The notes under the pieces: generated by a model
What the model was told of the DNA's origin: nothing
Databases searched by the model: none
The model's input: the letters and a program-made list of their open reading frames with translations, nothing else
In this document: piece by piece, positions 1 through 8,372 of the stretch
How the letters are laid out: the number at the start of each line of letters is the position of its first letter
Numbering within the stretch: position 1 is the stretch's first letter
Made by a program: the position numbers and the translations under genes
Assembly: GCF_023101685.1 (NCBI RefSeq)
Contig: NZ_CP082164.1
Span: forward strand, 4,340,001 to 4,404,000
Reading direction: 5' to 3'
DNA from: Bradyrhizobium sp. 186
Lineage (GTDB): Bacteria; Pseudomonadota; Alphaproteobacteria; Rhizobiales; Xanthobacteraceae
Length of the DNA: 64,000 bases

Positions 1-302
1 AAACTGCACTTCGTGATCGTGCTTGCGCGAGTGAAGCGCGTTAAAATCTGAGATGCCATCGACGCCAAGCACGACCGCTTCGCCATCGAGCACGAATTGT
101 CTCTGCCTGATCTTGCGCGCAGTCTCGACGATCCAGGGATAGCGGCTGGTCCAATTGTAACCGCCGCGCGTAATCAGGCGGACGCGGTCACCATCGCGCT
201 CCAGACGGACGCGATAGCCGTCGTATTTCACTTCATGAAGCCAATCAGGGCCGTCCGGACCGCAATGCCCTTGGTCGGCAGGCAAAACTCAAATGAACGC
301 AT
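1..302 (-). pseudogene. ATP-dependent DNA ligase N-terminus, frameshifted, cut by window edge
   Basis: Read leftward from the ATG at 302, the first codons give MRSFEFCLPTKG, the usual start of stand-alone ATP-dependent ligases of the LigD type in this group. This frame soon hits a TGA at 228-230. The neighbouring frame continues as DGPDWLHEVKYDGYRV, with the lysine that would be adenylated, and then FVLDGEAVVLGVDG and FNALHSRKHDHEV up to the window edge. A one-base loss near 252-258 best explains the break. The enzyme would seal nicks with ATP, possibly in end joining. Family assignment rests on remembered family sequence. A sequencing error at one base would restore the gene. Confidence 0.72.
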
Positions 303-756
303 GCGGTGAAAATAGGCATTCTCGGCAAGTTTGCGACGTGGAACTTGCCAGGTCGGCAGACCCGTAGATGGCATTTCCGGGAAATTTGTAGTGCTCCGAG
401 CGGTAGTTATCCGGACTCCACTCGGCATAATGAGACCGCTAAGTAGGAGCGCCGGGGCTGGCATTTTCATCCCGAACAAAATTGTAACCGGCAAGGGGTC
501 GCTGTGAGGCGGCCCCTTTGGGTTTCCGGTGTCTCGCGCGGATTTGGCCAACCTCTCGCAAATGGAGCGGCCGTGAACTGAGGCGGTAGCGCAGTCGTCC
601 CGATTGTGAAGCCAAACCGAAAATCATTCGCAGCAAGCGCGCCGTCAACTGCCCGATTAGCTATTAGAAAAAACATGAAAATAGTTCTAAGTCATAATCA
701 TAATGACTCTGACGCAAAAACAAAAATTAAGGTCGGGAAAAACACGGGAGGCTGGA
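303..756. other. Intergenic, no supported gene
   Basis: Only short overlapping open frames without family features are seen here. An A/T-rich stretch at about 665-735 precedes the small gene at 757 and probably carries its promoter, but no box is clear enough to name. Confidence 0.5.
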
Positions 757-909
757 ATGGAAATCGTACAGCGCTTGCGCGCGATGGCGTTGCTGTGCCG
801 ACAGGGCGCCGCGTATCATCCTGACAAAAGCTGGAAGCTGCTCGCTGAGGCCGACTACTGGGAGCATTTGGCGGCTGCTGCGCTCTCAAAGCTCCGCCGC
901 TGCGAATGA
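757..909 (+). CDS. Small hypothetical protein of the KLLAEAEYWEHLA family
   Basis: A 50-residue protein. The ATG at 757 is chosen because gggag lies six bases upstream; a longer frame from 703 has no such site. The core reads SWKLLAEADYWEHLAAAAL, matching a short acidic and aromatic family that I recall from many Bradyrhizobium genomes and that has no known function. A second, frameshifted copy lies at about 10495-10683 and keeps the same core. No membrane segment or signal peptide is visible. The protein is probably cytosolic. Confidence 0.6.
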   Translation: MEIVQRLRAMALLCRQGAAYHPDKSWKLLAEADYWEHLAAAALSKLRRCE

Positions 910-971
910 CTTAGCTGCTGCTTAGTGTCGCAATTCGTCTTCGGTTCGAATTTCATCTGGGGGCTGGCAAC

Positions 972-1151
972 ATGAGTATTCGCAGTCGCACTTACAATTT
1001 TTCTCTTCTTCACGAACGGCATCAGGCGCTTGTTCTTCAGCTTACAGAAGTGCAGATGCTTCGAGCGCGCTTACGGCTGGCGGAAGCAAGGACTATCGTC
1101 AAAAGGCGTGTTGCCGCCAAATCGCGGCTGAAATCGACCATCTGGCATTAA
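972..1151 (+). CDS. Small basic hypothetical protein, probably coiled coil
   Basis: The ATG at 972 opens 59 codons ending with TAA at 1149-1151. The protein begins MSIRSRTYNFSLLHERHQAL and continues with a helix rich in Leu, Arg, Ala and Glu (QLTEVQMLRARLRLAEAR), followed by a lysine/arginine-rich tail. The pattern suggests an amphipathic helix or short coiled coil. It lies between two other small genes on the same strand. I do not recognise a named family and cannot assign a function. Confidence 0.45.
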   Translation: MSIRSRTYNFSLLHERHQALVLQLTEVQMLRARLRLAEARTIVKRRVAAKSRLKSTIWH

Positions 1152-1339
1152 CGGGACATTGGCCTCATCGAGGTGCCCTCGGAGCTACCCCGATATAGAG
1201 GTGGGCTGCGCGACTTGCCTCTTCGATGCGACCGTATGGCGCGCGCTATCCCTGAAGTGCTGCGGCCCAAATTTGGAACTCCGAAACACCGGCTTAATTG
1301 GTATTAATTGGTAACTAGTCGTGATGGCCGGAGGCCCTC

Positions 1340-1660
1340 ATGGCAAGCAATGACCTTGAACTAATGTCTGTAACTGAGCTGTGGGATCTCCATGAACAGG
1401 TCCTTCGGAAACTACGTGAGAAGATAGCGGCAAAACAGGCCAAACTCGATGAACGGCTGCGTAGAATTGGAGTGGCCAGTGAGCGCCATCCCTACCGCCC
1501 GGTTCGTCCCAAGTATCAGAACTCGAACGATCCCCGACAGACTTGGTCCGGTCGAGGCAGATGTCCCAGTTGGCTTACGGCCGAGCTTCAATCAGGCAAA
1601 AGGCTGGACGATTTTCTGGTCGATCGAACAAGTATGCAGCTGCATCGCCGAAGCGGGTAA
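1340..1660 (+). CDS. H-NS family nucleoid-structuring protein
   Basis: This 106-residue protein has the two-part plan of H-NS proteins. The N-terminal helix (about residues 5-45: ELMSVTELWDLHEQVLRKL...) serves oligomerisation. The C-terminal DNA-binding part carries KYQNSNDPRQTWSGRGRCPSW and KRLDDFLV, matching the TWSGRG-x-P-x-W motif that inserts into the minor groove of A/T-rich DNA. The ggagg at 1329-1333 supports the start. Such proteins silence horizontally acquired DNA, which fits the IS-rich surroundings. About ten residues after KRLDDFLV are unusual for the family, so the end may be slightly altered. Confidence 0.85.
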   Translation: MASNDLELMSVTELWDLHEQVLRKLREKIAAKQAKLDERLRRIGVASERHPYRPVRPKYQNSNDPRQTWSGRGRCPSWLTAELQSGKRLDDFLVDRTSMQLHRRSG

Positions 1661-1664
1661 ATTC

Positions 1665-1830
1665 GGAACTCGGTCCAGATGCTGTGAACGCAAACGTGGC
1701 CGTTACCGGCCTGGCGTTGGTCGGCTTCTTGCATCACGATCTTGAGCCATCATCCGGCAACGGCCGTTGCAGCGCCTTCGCCTCGTCCCACGGCACGTGC
1801 GTCCAAACTTCGCGCCGGTTAAGGAATTTA
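1665..1830 (-). pseudogene. SRAP (YedK/HMCES-type) peptidase fragment
   Basis: On the minus strand this stretch reads [16 protein letters not shown], the C-terminal block of SOS-response-associated peptidases, and then breaks into another frame. Nearby bases (aactcggtccagatgc) match the middle of the better-preserved copy at 20073-20450. Only scattered pieces survive, with no start and no catalytic Cys2. It is a decayed relic of a protein that crosslinks to abasic sites in single-stranded DNA. Confidence 0.6.
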
Positions 1831-1993
1831 TTACTGGTCACTGTCACCATTTAGAAATAGGTGGCCATATTCCCATATTCGGCAGCGCATTCTGAGAACA
1901 GTCTAATACTTCGACACGCCCCGGTTGGCGGTCTCTTGTAGGAGAGGCCCGATGTTTAAAGGCTTCATGGTGGCAGTTGTGGCGCTGATTAGT

Positions 1994-3950
1994 CCGAAGT
2001 TTTCGCTTGGGAAGTGTGCAAGGGATTGATCCGACTCGATAAGTTGACGGTCGGTGTTTTCAATTACTGGACACGCAGCGGGTCAAGATCGAGCAGCTTG
2101 AACGCGGCCTCCTGGACGGAGGTTGGTGTGGAATGGAGCATGAAGCGATGCTTGGTGTGAAGGGGCACGCGCATCGTGTTTCGGACCAGCGTGCCGAGAT
2201 GGGCGATGAGCGCATCGAAGCTCATGACGTGATGGCCGTCGGCTGATCGCTTTGTTGCCTTCTTGGCCTTCGCCGCCTCAGATGGTTCGGTCTTGGCGAC
2301 GGGAGAGGTCCGTTCTCCCCGGGCGGCCTCAAGGTCGGTGTCGTGGAACAACAGCGGCGCCAAGGCTTCTCGCAGGTGCCATTCGACGTGATAGGCCAGC
2401 ATGCACAGGAAGACATGGGCCCGCACGTGCTGTGCCGTCCAGTGGCGGATCGGCCGTATTTCGAGATCGATGGTTTTCATGGACCGGAAGCTGCGTTCGA
2501 CTCGCGACAGGTCCTTGTAGGCCTGAACCGCCTCTGCAGCGTCGAGATGCCCAGCGGGTATGCTGGTTCGGATGACGTAGATGCCGTCGAGGCGAGCCTC
2601 TTCCTCGATCTGCTCGATCCGTCGCTGCCATGAGAGATAGCCATCGGCCACTTCGACGTCGAAGTGCTTGGCCATCTTCTTGCGGTCCAAAACCGCACCA
2701 ACCGCGATGCCGATCTGGGCGGAACTGCGCAACGCAGAGTGTTTGCGCTGGACCTGCGCTTGAACGCGGGCAAGTTCGTGCTCGGTCGCGGCCAGCAGAT
2801 CCTCGCGTTTGCGCGCTCGTTCGGCTGCCAGATCGCGATTGCGACAGACGATCAGCCGCTCGCCTGGGAACAGGTCAGGGGCGCTGATTTCGGCGAGATC
2901 GCGGTCATCGAACAGCGACAGCTGCAGCGGCCCGTTCTCCGCCGCCAAAGCCTGGATCGCCGGCGCGCGCAGGCAGGTGATCCAATCGACGCCCGCCGGC
3001 TTGAGATCATCGCGGATGCGTGCCGAGGTGATCATTCCCCGATCCCCGACCAACACCATACGGCTGATCCCGAAGCGATCCTTGATCTTTTGGACTTGAG
3101 AACTCAGCGTCTTCGGATCGGCCGTGTTGCCGTCGAAGACTTCAACCGCAATCGGCAGCCCCTCACGCGTACAGAGCAGCCCGTAGACAATCTGCGGCCG
3201 GTCGCCCCGGTGATCGCGGCTATGGCCATAGCGCGCCAGCGGACAGCAGCGGCCCTCAAAGTAGGACGAGCTGACGTCGTAGAGCACCAGCACGCCGTCC
3301 TGGAGATGTCGCCGCGCCAAGCCGGTCTCGATCCGCGCCTGGCGCTCGACCAGCCAATCGAGCGCCTCATAGGCCTCGCGCTCCTTCACCTTGCCCAGGC
3401 GCAGAACCGATCCGAGGCTGGAGATTGCCGTCTCCTGATCCACCGCCCGTACAAAGCCAAGCTTCGAGCGTGGCGCAATCAACCGATCAACGATCATGGC
3501 TACCACCAGATCGTAATGGCGTCGCGATGCCTCATCCTTCGTCGTGCTTAAAATCAGCCGATCCAGTGCAATTCTGCGGATCGTCCCGAGCGCCGCTGCA
3601 ACATGGCCGTGAGGCAGTGAGCGCTCGATTTGAATCTCGTCCGGTCCGGTGCCAATCACCGTGCCGCCCTTGAGCAGAGCCTTCAGTCCGCCAATCAAAT
3701 CCACCGGCAGCTTGCTCAGATTGGCCAAGGTCCGCTTCTGCGCGCGGCCATGCTCGTCGCGATACGCCTCCCGCAACAGCACCGCAGGCGGCGAGCCTCG
3801 ATTGGGAATCGTCTCGATGAACATTCCCAAATCGAATCACATCTCGACTGATTTGGGAATCCCCGTTACATGGATACAAACTGCAAACTACTCTCCGCCC
3901 ATCCGCCCGAAAGGATTCGTCTTTCAGGTCAAACCAAGCGCAAACTTCGG
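1994..3950 (-). mobile_element. IS1634-family insertion sequence (1957 bp)
   Basis: The ends are imperfect inverted repeats: the left end reads CCGAAGTTTTCGCTTGG and the right end, complemented, CCGAAGTTTGCGCTTGG. ATTAGT flanks both sides (1988-1993 and 3951-3956), a 6-bp duplication as expected for the family. One transposase gene fills the element. The host frame is restored on removal, which fixes the borders well. Both ends and the transposase look complete, so the element may still be active. Confidence 0.9.
2064..3824 (-). CDS. IS1634-family transposase
   Basis: A DDE transposase of 586 residues. The start MFIETIPNRGSPPAVLLRE is typical of IS1634 transposases, and the ATG at 3824 follows a ttggga site. 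The first acidic residue lies in VLYDVSSSYFEG, the second in MVLVGDRGM, and the glutamate in the IS4-superfamily signature DLSRVERSFRSMK near residue 470. The length is normal for the family. It moves the element by cut and paste. No frameshift is seen. Confidence 0.92.
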   Translation of the reverse strand: MFIETIPNRGSPPAVLLREAYRDEHGRAQKRTLANLSKLPVDLIGGLKALLKGGTVIGTGPDEIQIERSLPHGHVAAALGTIRRIALDRLILSTTKDEASRRHYDLVVAMIVDRLIAPRSKLGFVRAVDQETAISSLGSVLRLGKVKEREAYEALDWLVERQARIETGLARRHLQDGVLVLYDVSSSYFEGRCCPLARYGHSRDHRGDRPQIVYGLLCTREGLPIAVEVFDGNTADPKTLSSQVQKIKDRFGISRMVLVGDRGMITSARIRDDLKPAGVDWITCLRAPAIQALAAENGPLQLSLFDDRDLAEISAPDLFPGERLIVCRNRDLAAERARKREDLLAATEHELARVQAQVQRKHSALRSSAQIGIAVGAVLDRKKMAKHFDVEVADGYLSWQRRIEQIEEEARLDGIYVIRTSIPAGHLDAAEAVQAYKDLSRVERSFRSMKTIDLEIRPIRHWTAQHVRAHVFLCMLAYHVEWHLREALAPLLFHDTDLEAARGERTSPVAKTEPSEAAKAKKATKRSADGHHVMSFDALIAHLGTLVRNTMRVPLHTKHRFMLHSTPTSVQEAAFKLLDLDPLRVQ

Positions 3951-4074
3951 ATTAGTACAGCGCAGCTGGATCAATACCTAACCAACGGTTGGTACACCGA
4001 CGCGGCCATGGCTATGCTGCGGCAAATCAGGCACGCGTTTGGGATCTAAACAATTCTTGGGACGGAGGCGCGTG

Positions 4075-4297
4075 ATGGAAGACATCTCATGGGCTGATCT
4101 CGACGCGGATGAGCAGCGCGCCATTGCGATATTGGGAGCCGGACTTTCTTATCGAACTGTGCGCCCCCGTTGCTCTCCTGACCTTAAGGCGGCTCGGGCT
4201 GCTCGTAGGCTCACATTTGACGGCTGCTGCGCACGAATTGCGGAGGGGCGTTGTTTTAGACGAACTCGGGACGCGTGAGTGCAGCTTGAGGGTATGA
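4075..4297 (+). pseudogene. Small hypothetical gene with probable frameshift
   Basis: The first frame starts at ATG 4075 after ggaggcg and reads MEDISWADLDADEQRAIAIL, then GAG. After about codon 23 the sensible sequence moves to the next frame (IELCAPVALLTLRRLGLLVG, then SHLTAAAHELRRGVVL), ending at 4297. The joined product resembles short rhizobial proteins that pair an acidic start with a winged-helix-like end. A one-base change near 4145-4160 would explain the break. No function is known. Confidence 0.5.
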
Positions 4298-4319
4298 ATG
4301 AGGCTCGGGGGTACGGGAG

Positions 4320-4532
4320 ATGTCAGGAGCGATTGGGCTGATCGTGGAGGGATACGTTTCGCTCAAGGACCAGAAGTCTCTCGATGAGCTTCGGATTCAC
4401 CGCCGGAAACTTATCGCAGACCTCAACGCGTACACCGGGATCGACTGCACGAGTACTATCCAGCAGATCGAGGAAGACATCGTCGTCATCGAGACTGGAT
4501 TGGCGCGGTTGGACGGCGCAACGACGAAATAA
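4320..4532 (+). CDS. Small hypothetical protein
   Basis: A 70-residue protein starting [20 protein letters not shown] with a helical body ([15 protein letters not shown]) and the end [20 protein letters not shown]. It resembles a short Bradyrhizobium family that I know only as hypothetical. The two acidic/hydrophobic helices suggest a helical hairpin or dimer. The ATG at 4320 follows a weak gggag. It lies 22 bases after the broken gene at 4075-4297. Confidence 0.55.
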   Translation: MSGAIGLIVEGYVSLKDQKSLDELRIHRRKLIADLNAYTGIDCTSTIQQIEEDIVVIETGLARLDGATTK

Positions 4533-4544
4533 CCGATCAGCTGT

Positions 4545-5251
4545 TCGCGTTCTACCAGCCGACCGTTCTTCTTTCTCCGCCGCACGCATAACGATCTTGA
4601 GCACATCATTCGGCAACGGCTGTTGTAATGCTTTGGCCTCATCCCATGGCGCGCGCATCCAGACATCGCGTTCCTCGCCGGTCGTCAAATTAGCGGGCGC
4701 CGACCTACTCGACCTCGATCATTCGCTCCTTGGTGCCCCGCAGGCTGCGGAGATAATAGCCTTGTGCCTGAACGACTGACTGGATTTCGTCGCTGACCTT
4801 GAGAACTCTTTTTCTGCTCTTGCGTCACTTATGTGCAGAGTAAAGCACGGGTACGGCAGAGCCTGTACTTAGAACGAGCAAGTCGCGCTTGTCATTGCGA
4901 TAGACATCAAACACCTTTCGCCCCCGCCGATCATGTTGAACTAAGAATGCAATTTGCTTGGTCGTCTCAACGGCGAGGTTAGTATCTCGAACGGCTGTGC
5001 GGGTTGTAAACCGGCAACGCTCGCGACGTTTGCTTCGCCGCGTTCCGGAATTGGAACGAACTGATCCAAGCCCGGACCATCGCCAAATTGAGCGCGCTAG
5101 GCAGCTACGTCAGCGATGCGGTGAACGGTACGAGACAGCGGTTCTGAAACACGCCGGGCCTCGGCGGCAGGTTGCCGACGTAACGGTTGATGACGCGGAA
5201 GAGGGCGAGGATGGCGGCTTGGTTGGTGGTGATGCTGTAGAGGTTGCACAA
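4545..5251 (-). pseudogene. Decayed SRAP (YedK-type) gene
   Basis: The N-terminus is at 5251: the normal start ATG-TGC is changed to TTG-TGC, followed by NLYSITTNQAAILALFRVIN and RYVGNLPPRPGVF, with catalytic Cys2 kept. After about 30 codons it jumps to NRCLVPF, so an internal block is lost, and then stops. The C-terminal block [20 protein letters not shown] lies at about 4600-4690. In between, a minus-strand open frame ending with TGA at 4825-4827 reads ...VFDVYRNDKRDLLVL without a clear start; it may be a small gene or foreign sequence. SRAP proteins protect abasic sites by a thiazolidine crosslink; this copy cannot be functional. Confidence 0.65.
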
Positions 5252-5282
5252 TTGCAGTCGCGTCCAGAGAACTAGTGGTTCA

Positions 5283-5564
5283 TCACAGTGATTTTGACGT
5301 TTTGATACCGAGCCATTCGAGGATCGGCAAGCTTTCCGGCGGCACGAGGATTTCGATGCTTCTGGGGACGCCAGGTTGACGGCGAATGAAACCGTTTCGT
5401 TCGAGGGTGACGATCATCTGGTGGACCGAAGGCGGGCTGACGCGGAAATGGCGCTGCATGTCGGTTTCGGCGGGTGGGCGTCCGAACATGTGCGCGTAGG
5501 TGTAGATAAAGGCCAGGTAGTGTCCCTGCTTCTCCGTGAAGTGCGTGCCTGATTTTTGACTCAT
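5283..5564 (-). CDS. LexA-like winged-helix passenger protein of IS630
   Basis: A 93-residue protein starting MSQKSGTHFTEKQGHYLAFI, with YTYAHMFGRPPAETDMQRHF, RVSPPSVHQMIVTLERNGFI and RRQPGVPRSIEILV. This matches the N-terminal winged helix of LexA-type repressors (T-x-K/R-Q at the start, S-P-P-S-V in the recognition helix), without the autoprotease domain. It diverges from the transposase with 38 bases between start codons, so it could bind that region and control transposition; this is inference. The stop lies inside the terminal repeat. A TTG start at 5591 is possible but less likely. Confidence 0.75.
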   Translation of the reverse strand: MSQKSGTHFTEKQGHYLAFIYTYAHMFGRPPAETDMQRHFRVSPPSVHQMIVTLERNGFIRRQPGVPRSIEILVPPESLPILEWLGIKTSKSL

Positions 5565-5602
5565 CGCTGGATTCGTCCCGGCCTCCGACAAGGAGGCGAA
5601 GC

Positions 5603-6733
5603 ATGAATGTACGTTATCGGGTCGAATTGAGCCAAATCGAGCGGGACGAACTGACGGCGATGCTGGGCGGCGGGAAGCATGCTGCCCGCAAGCTCAAGCG
5701 GGCGCAGATTTTGCTGGCGGCCGATGCCGGCAGTTGCGACGCGGAGATTGCCCGGTCTGTCCGGGTCAGCCTGTCCAGCATCGGCCGGACCAAGCGCCGC
5801 TTCGTGGAAGGCAATCTGGAGCGGGCCTTGAGCGAGGAACCGCGTCCGGGCGCAGAGCGCAAATTGACCGGCAAGGAGGAGGCCCTGCTGGTGGCGACGG
5901 CGTGCGCCAAGCCGCCCGCCGGCCGCAAACGTTGGACGCTGACGCTGCTGGCGGACACGATGGTCAAGCTCACCGATCATGACAGCCTGTCGGGCGAGAC
6001 CGTGCGTCGCCGGCTGGCCGAGAACGACCTCAAGCCATGGCGCAGGGACATGTGGTGCATCCCCTATGTCGACGGCGAATACGTCGCCCGCATGGAGGAC
6101 GTGCTCGACCTCTACGCCGAGGCGCCGGATCCCGTCCGGCCGCTGGTCTGCTTCGACGAGACCCCCGTCCAGCTCATCGGCGAGGTCCGTCAGCCGATTC
6201 CAGCCGAGCCGGGACAGCGCGAGCGTTACGATTACGAGTACCGCCGCAACGGCACCGTCAATCTCTTCGTTACCTTCGACCCGCATCGTGGCTGGCGCAA
6301 CGTCAAGGTCACCGAGCACCGCGCCGCCGTGGACTACGCCTACTGCATGCGCGAACTCGTCGACGTCCATTATCCCGACGCCGACTGCATCCGCCTCGTG
6401 CAGGACAATCTGTCGATCCATACCGCCGGCGCGTTGTATCAAGCATTTGCGCCTGCCGAGGCCCGTCGCATCCTGCGCCGCCTCGAATTCCACTTCACCC
6501 CGAAACACGCCAGTTGGCTCAATATGGTCGAGTGCGAGATCAGCGTGCTCCAGCGCCAGTGCCTCGGCCGCCGCATCGACGACCCCAAAAGGCTCCGAAA
6601 CGAGATCGCAGCATGGCAAAAGCGGCGGAATAAAACCCGAGCCCGCATCAAATGGATGTTCACAACCGACAAGGCCCGCGCCAAACTCGGCCGCGCCTAT
6701 CCAGCCACCGCCAAAGAGTCAAAATCACTGTGA
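5603..6733 (+). CDS. IS630-family transposase (copy 1)
   Basis: A 376-residue transposase. An N-terminal helix-turn-helix (about residues 30-75, SCDAEIARSVRVSLSSIGRT) precedes the DDE core, with acidic residues in VCFDETPVQLIG, in LVQDNLSIH and in SWLNMVECEIS. An aaggagg sits just before the ATG. The last residues SKSL and the stop lie within the right terminal repeat. The sequence appears the same as in the copy at 18927-20057. It moves the element into TA sites. Confidence 0.93.
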   Translation: MNVRYRVELSQIERDELTAMLGGGKHAARKLKRAQILLAADAGSCDAEIARSVRVSLSSIGRTKRRFVEGNLERALSEEPRPGAERKLTGKEEALLVATACAKPPAGRKRWTLTLLADTMVKLTDHDSLSGETVRRRLAENDLKPWRRDMWCIPYVDGEYVARMEDVLDLYAEAPDPVRPLVCFDETPVQLIGEVRQPIPAEPGQRERYDYEYRRNGTVNLFVTFDPHRGWRNVKVTEHRAAVDYAYCMRELVDVHYPDADCIRLVQDNLSIHTAGALYQAFAPAEARRILRRLEFHFTPKHASWLNMVECEISVLQRQCLGRRIDDPKRLRNEIAAWQKRRNKTRARIKWMFTTDKARAKLGRAYPATAKESKSL

Positions 6734-6864
6734 TGAGCCACTAGCAAGGCTTCGCTTGGCATATGCCGCCGGTGACGTTGCGCCTACCTTTACGCGTTGG
6801 TCTGGAAGCCGGTGCTCTTTTAGCAAGTGCAAGGATTTTTTCTTCGTTAGAGCGGAGATTCCTC

Positions 6865-7089
6865 ATGAGTAACGAGCGGAATAGCCAACATACCGCCATT
6901 GTACTTTTCGCGATTGTGATAATCGCAATAGTCGCGGCATGGGTCACGACGCTAGAGCGGGTCGACACAAGGACGGCTAACAACGAGGCCCCGCCCGGTA
7001 CGACGGGCCTCGCCAGGCCACACCCGCCACTGGACCGCGCACCAGGCCAGCCGATGATAGGCGGGGCCACATATCCCGCCGACCGGTAA
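6865..7089 (+). CDS. Small single-pass membrane protein, hypothetical
   Basis: The ATG at 6865 follows cggag. The 74-residue product has a short polar start (MSNERNSQH), one hydrophobic helix (TAIVLFAIVIIAIVAAWVTT, residues 10-29) and a Pro/Thr/Arg-rich tail. It is probably an inner-membrane protein with the tail in the periplasm. The type is common in Bradyrhizobium but uncharacterised. It lies 123 bases right of the IS630 border. Confidence 0.5.
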   Translation: MSNERNSQHTAIVLFAIVIIAIVAAWVTTLERVDTRTANNEAPPGTTGLARPHPPLDRAPGQPMIGGATYPADR

Positions 7090-7437
7090 CCGGAAGTTTC
7101 TTGGACCGCCAGTTCACGCGCCGCGGAGGCACATCATGGTTTCTCGCCTGGCTGATCGGGCCTGCATTTGTGAGTTTCGGAAATAGTTGGCGCATTCGGT
7201 GAGGCGTAAATTCCCGAAGCATTTCGCAGATGATGACACAGATGGTTTCGGCCGAGCCCTAGCGGGCCTGCCACAGACGAATTCTGAAACCAGATCGAGA
7301 CTTATCCCGCACCGCAGATAAGGAACTGTGAGGAACGGATAGACCTTATCCGCCTTGTCTTTTCGTAACAATCCGTCGCCAGCGGAGCGTTGTTTTGCCC
7401 CTTGCGGACCGGCCCGACCGATCGGGCGAGAGTTGCG
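7090..7437. other. Intergenic or degenerate, no supported gene
   Basis: A plus-strand open frame near 7210-7320 reads KFPKHFADDDTDGFGRALAG but has no start codon, so it may be the tail of a lost small gene. Nothing else can be supported. Confidence 0.4.
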
Positions 7438-7439
7438 CA

Positions 7440-7591
7440 GTGGATGAGGATCCTCTTCGTAGCAAGCTCCTAGCCCTCCCTCCTCTTCGGGATCTCGACT
7501 TCATAACGGGGGCATCATCGCGCGTGGGTTTTGCCGCAGGCGATGTGGTTCAAAAGGAGGGGCAGGAAGTCGCGGCCATTCACTTCCCGCT
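7440..7591 (+). pseudogene. Crp/Fnr-type regulator N-terminal fragment
   Basis: The frame reads EDPLRSKLLALPPLRDLDFI and, after GASSRVG, FAAGDVVQKEGQEVAAIHFP, matching the start of the cyclic-nucleotide-binding fold in Crp/Fnr regulators, where the glycine and acidic residues shape the first beta strands. At about 7591 the homology stops, and the same open frame runs on through the antisense of a nuoD fragment to 8003. No DNA-binding domain follows, so the regulator is dead. Confidence 0.55.
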
Positions 7592-7877
7592 ATTGGCCGC
7601 GGCGCGGCACCTCAAGCAGCTTTTCCGCGGCGAGACAGAAGGCGTGCTCCTGGTTCATCGATGCTACATAGTCGAGCCGGTCAAAGTACGGGCTCGCCTG
7701 CAAGTAGGTCTTATTTTCGATCAGCTTCTCGGTGCCGCGGTGCAAGAGCCCAATATGCGGATCAACCCGTTCCACCACCTCGCCATCGAGCTCGAGCACG
7801 AGGCGCAGCACACCGTGCGCAGCCGGATGCTGCGGCCCAAAATTGATAGTGAAGTTGCGAACGGGAGTTTCCGCCAT
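7590..7877 (-). pseudogene. nuoD fragment (complex I 49-kDa subunit N-terminus)
   Basis: Leftward from ATG 7877 the frame reads [40 protein letters not shown] and [20 protein letters not shown] up to about VPRRGQ, then stops. The real NuoD is near 400 residues; only about 90 remain. Some normally strict positions look changed ([20 protein letters not shown]). The gene has lost its operon and ends against the Crp/Fnr fragment. It is a relic of a duplication; the working nuo operon must lie elsewhere. Confidence 0.8.
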
Positions 7878-8120
7878 GGCGAACTTCCGCTTCCAATGCG
7901 TGGACGGCGGCTCCTCGCTGTCCGATCACTTTTCGATGTGCGGGCGGCGCGGACATGGCGCCCATCGGCGGCACCGGAACCGTTTCCCAGCTCGCCGCTC
8001 TAAACGGATCTTGTATTCAATGGAAGCGAGGCGATAGCGTTCCTATCCTTGCTGGCAGTACGCCCTCCAAGGATCGCTATCGGCTCGCGCGGAAGGTGTG
8101 ACCTTTTCGAACCGTATTCT

Positions 8121-8372
8121 CTAGTTCTGGTGCATTGACCGGAAGTAGTGTTCGGCGTGCTGGAAGTAATTCTCGGCGGCGATCCGGTCGCCGTTCAGCG
8201 CTTCGGCGTGAGCCAGCGCCAGGTAACGTTCGTAGCTCCTTCGGATCTTGAGGAATGCTGGCGAGCCACTGCAGGTTCGATCCTTCGGGACTGGGATTTT
8301 CGCGGTCTCATGTTGCTCCCCATTTTCCTGTTTGCGTGCGGCGGCGCGGCCGCCTTGAGATAGAGTCCTCAT
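8121..8372 (-). CDS. Small protein with DUF4167-like domain
   Basis: An 83-residue protein. The C-terminal half reads KIRRSYERYLALAHAEALNG, then DRIAAENYFQHAEHYFRSM, matching the conserved core of DUF4167 proteins (KYLQLARDA...GDxVAAENYxQHAEHYxR). Usual DUF4167 proteins are longer with low-complexity tails; this is a short stand-alone version. The N-terminal third (QGGRAAARKQENGEQ) looks disordered. The start at 8372 is uncertain because no good ribosome site precedes it. The molecular role is unknown. Confidence 0.6.
   Translation of the reverse strand: MRTLSQGGRAAARKQENGEQHETAKIPVPKDRTCSGSPAFLKIRRSYERYLALAHAEALNGDRIAAENYFQHAEHYFRSMHQN

Larger units (their letters stand above)
1952..4049 (+). 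pseudogene. 44-codon small protein gene split by an insertion sequence
   Basis: The left part (1952-1993) begins with ATG after a good ggagagg site and reads MFKGFMVAVVALIS. The right part (3957-4049) reads TAQLDQYLTNGWYTDAAMAM and then LRQIRHAFGI-stop. Removing the element at 1994-3950 and one copy of the 6-bp target duplication ATTAGT joins the two exactly in frame. The product would be a short protein with one hydrophobic N-terminal segment, perhaps exported or membrane-bound. Function unknown. Confidence 0.8.
5275..6741 (+). mobile_element. IS630-family insertion sequence, copy 1 (1467 bp)
   Basis: The ends GTGGTTCATCACAGTGATTT and, complemented, GTGGCTCATCACAGTGATTT form near-perfect inverted repeats. 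The element sits between TA dinucleotides (5273-5274 and 6742-6743), the normal IS630/Tc1 target. It holds a rightward transposase and a leftward small ORF starting from the same short central-left region. The 1.4-kb body is repeated at 18608-20065. Both ends are intact here, so this copy is the likelier active one. Confidence 0.92.

Noticed and set aside
5561..6619. Long minus-strand open frame (352 codons) antisense to the IS630 transposase; same at 18885-19943
   Set aside because: Shadow of the GC-rich transposase gene; no ribosome site and no family features. It is repeated only because the element is.
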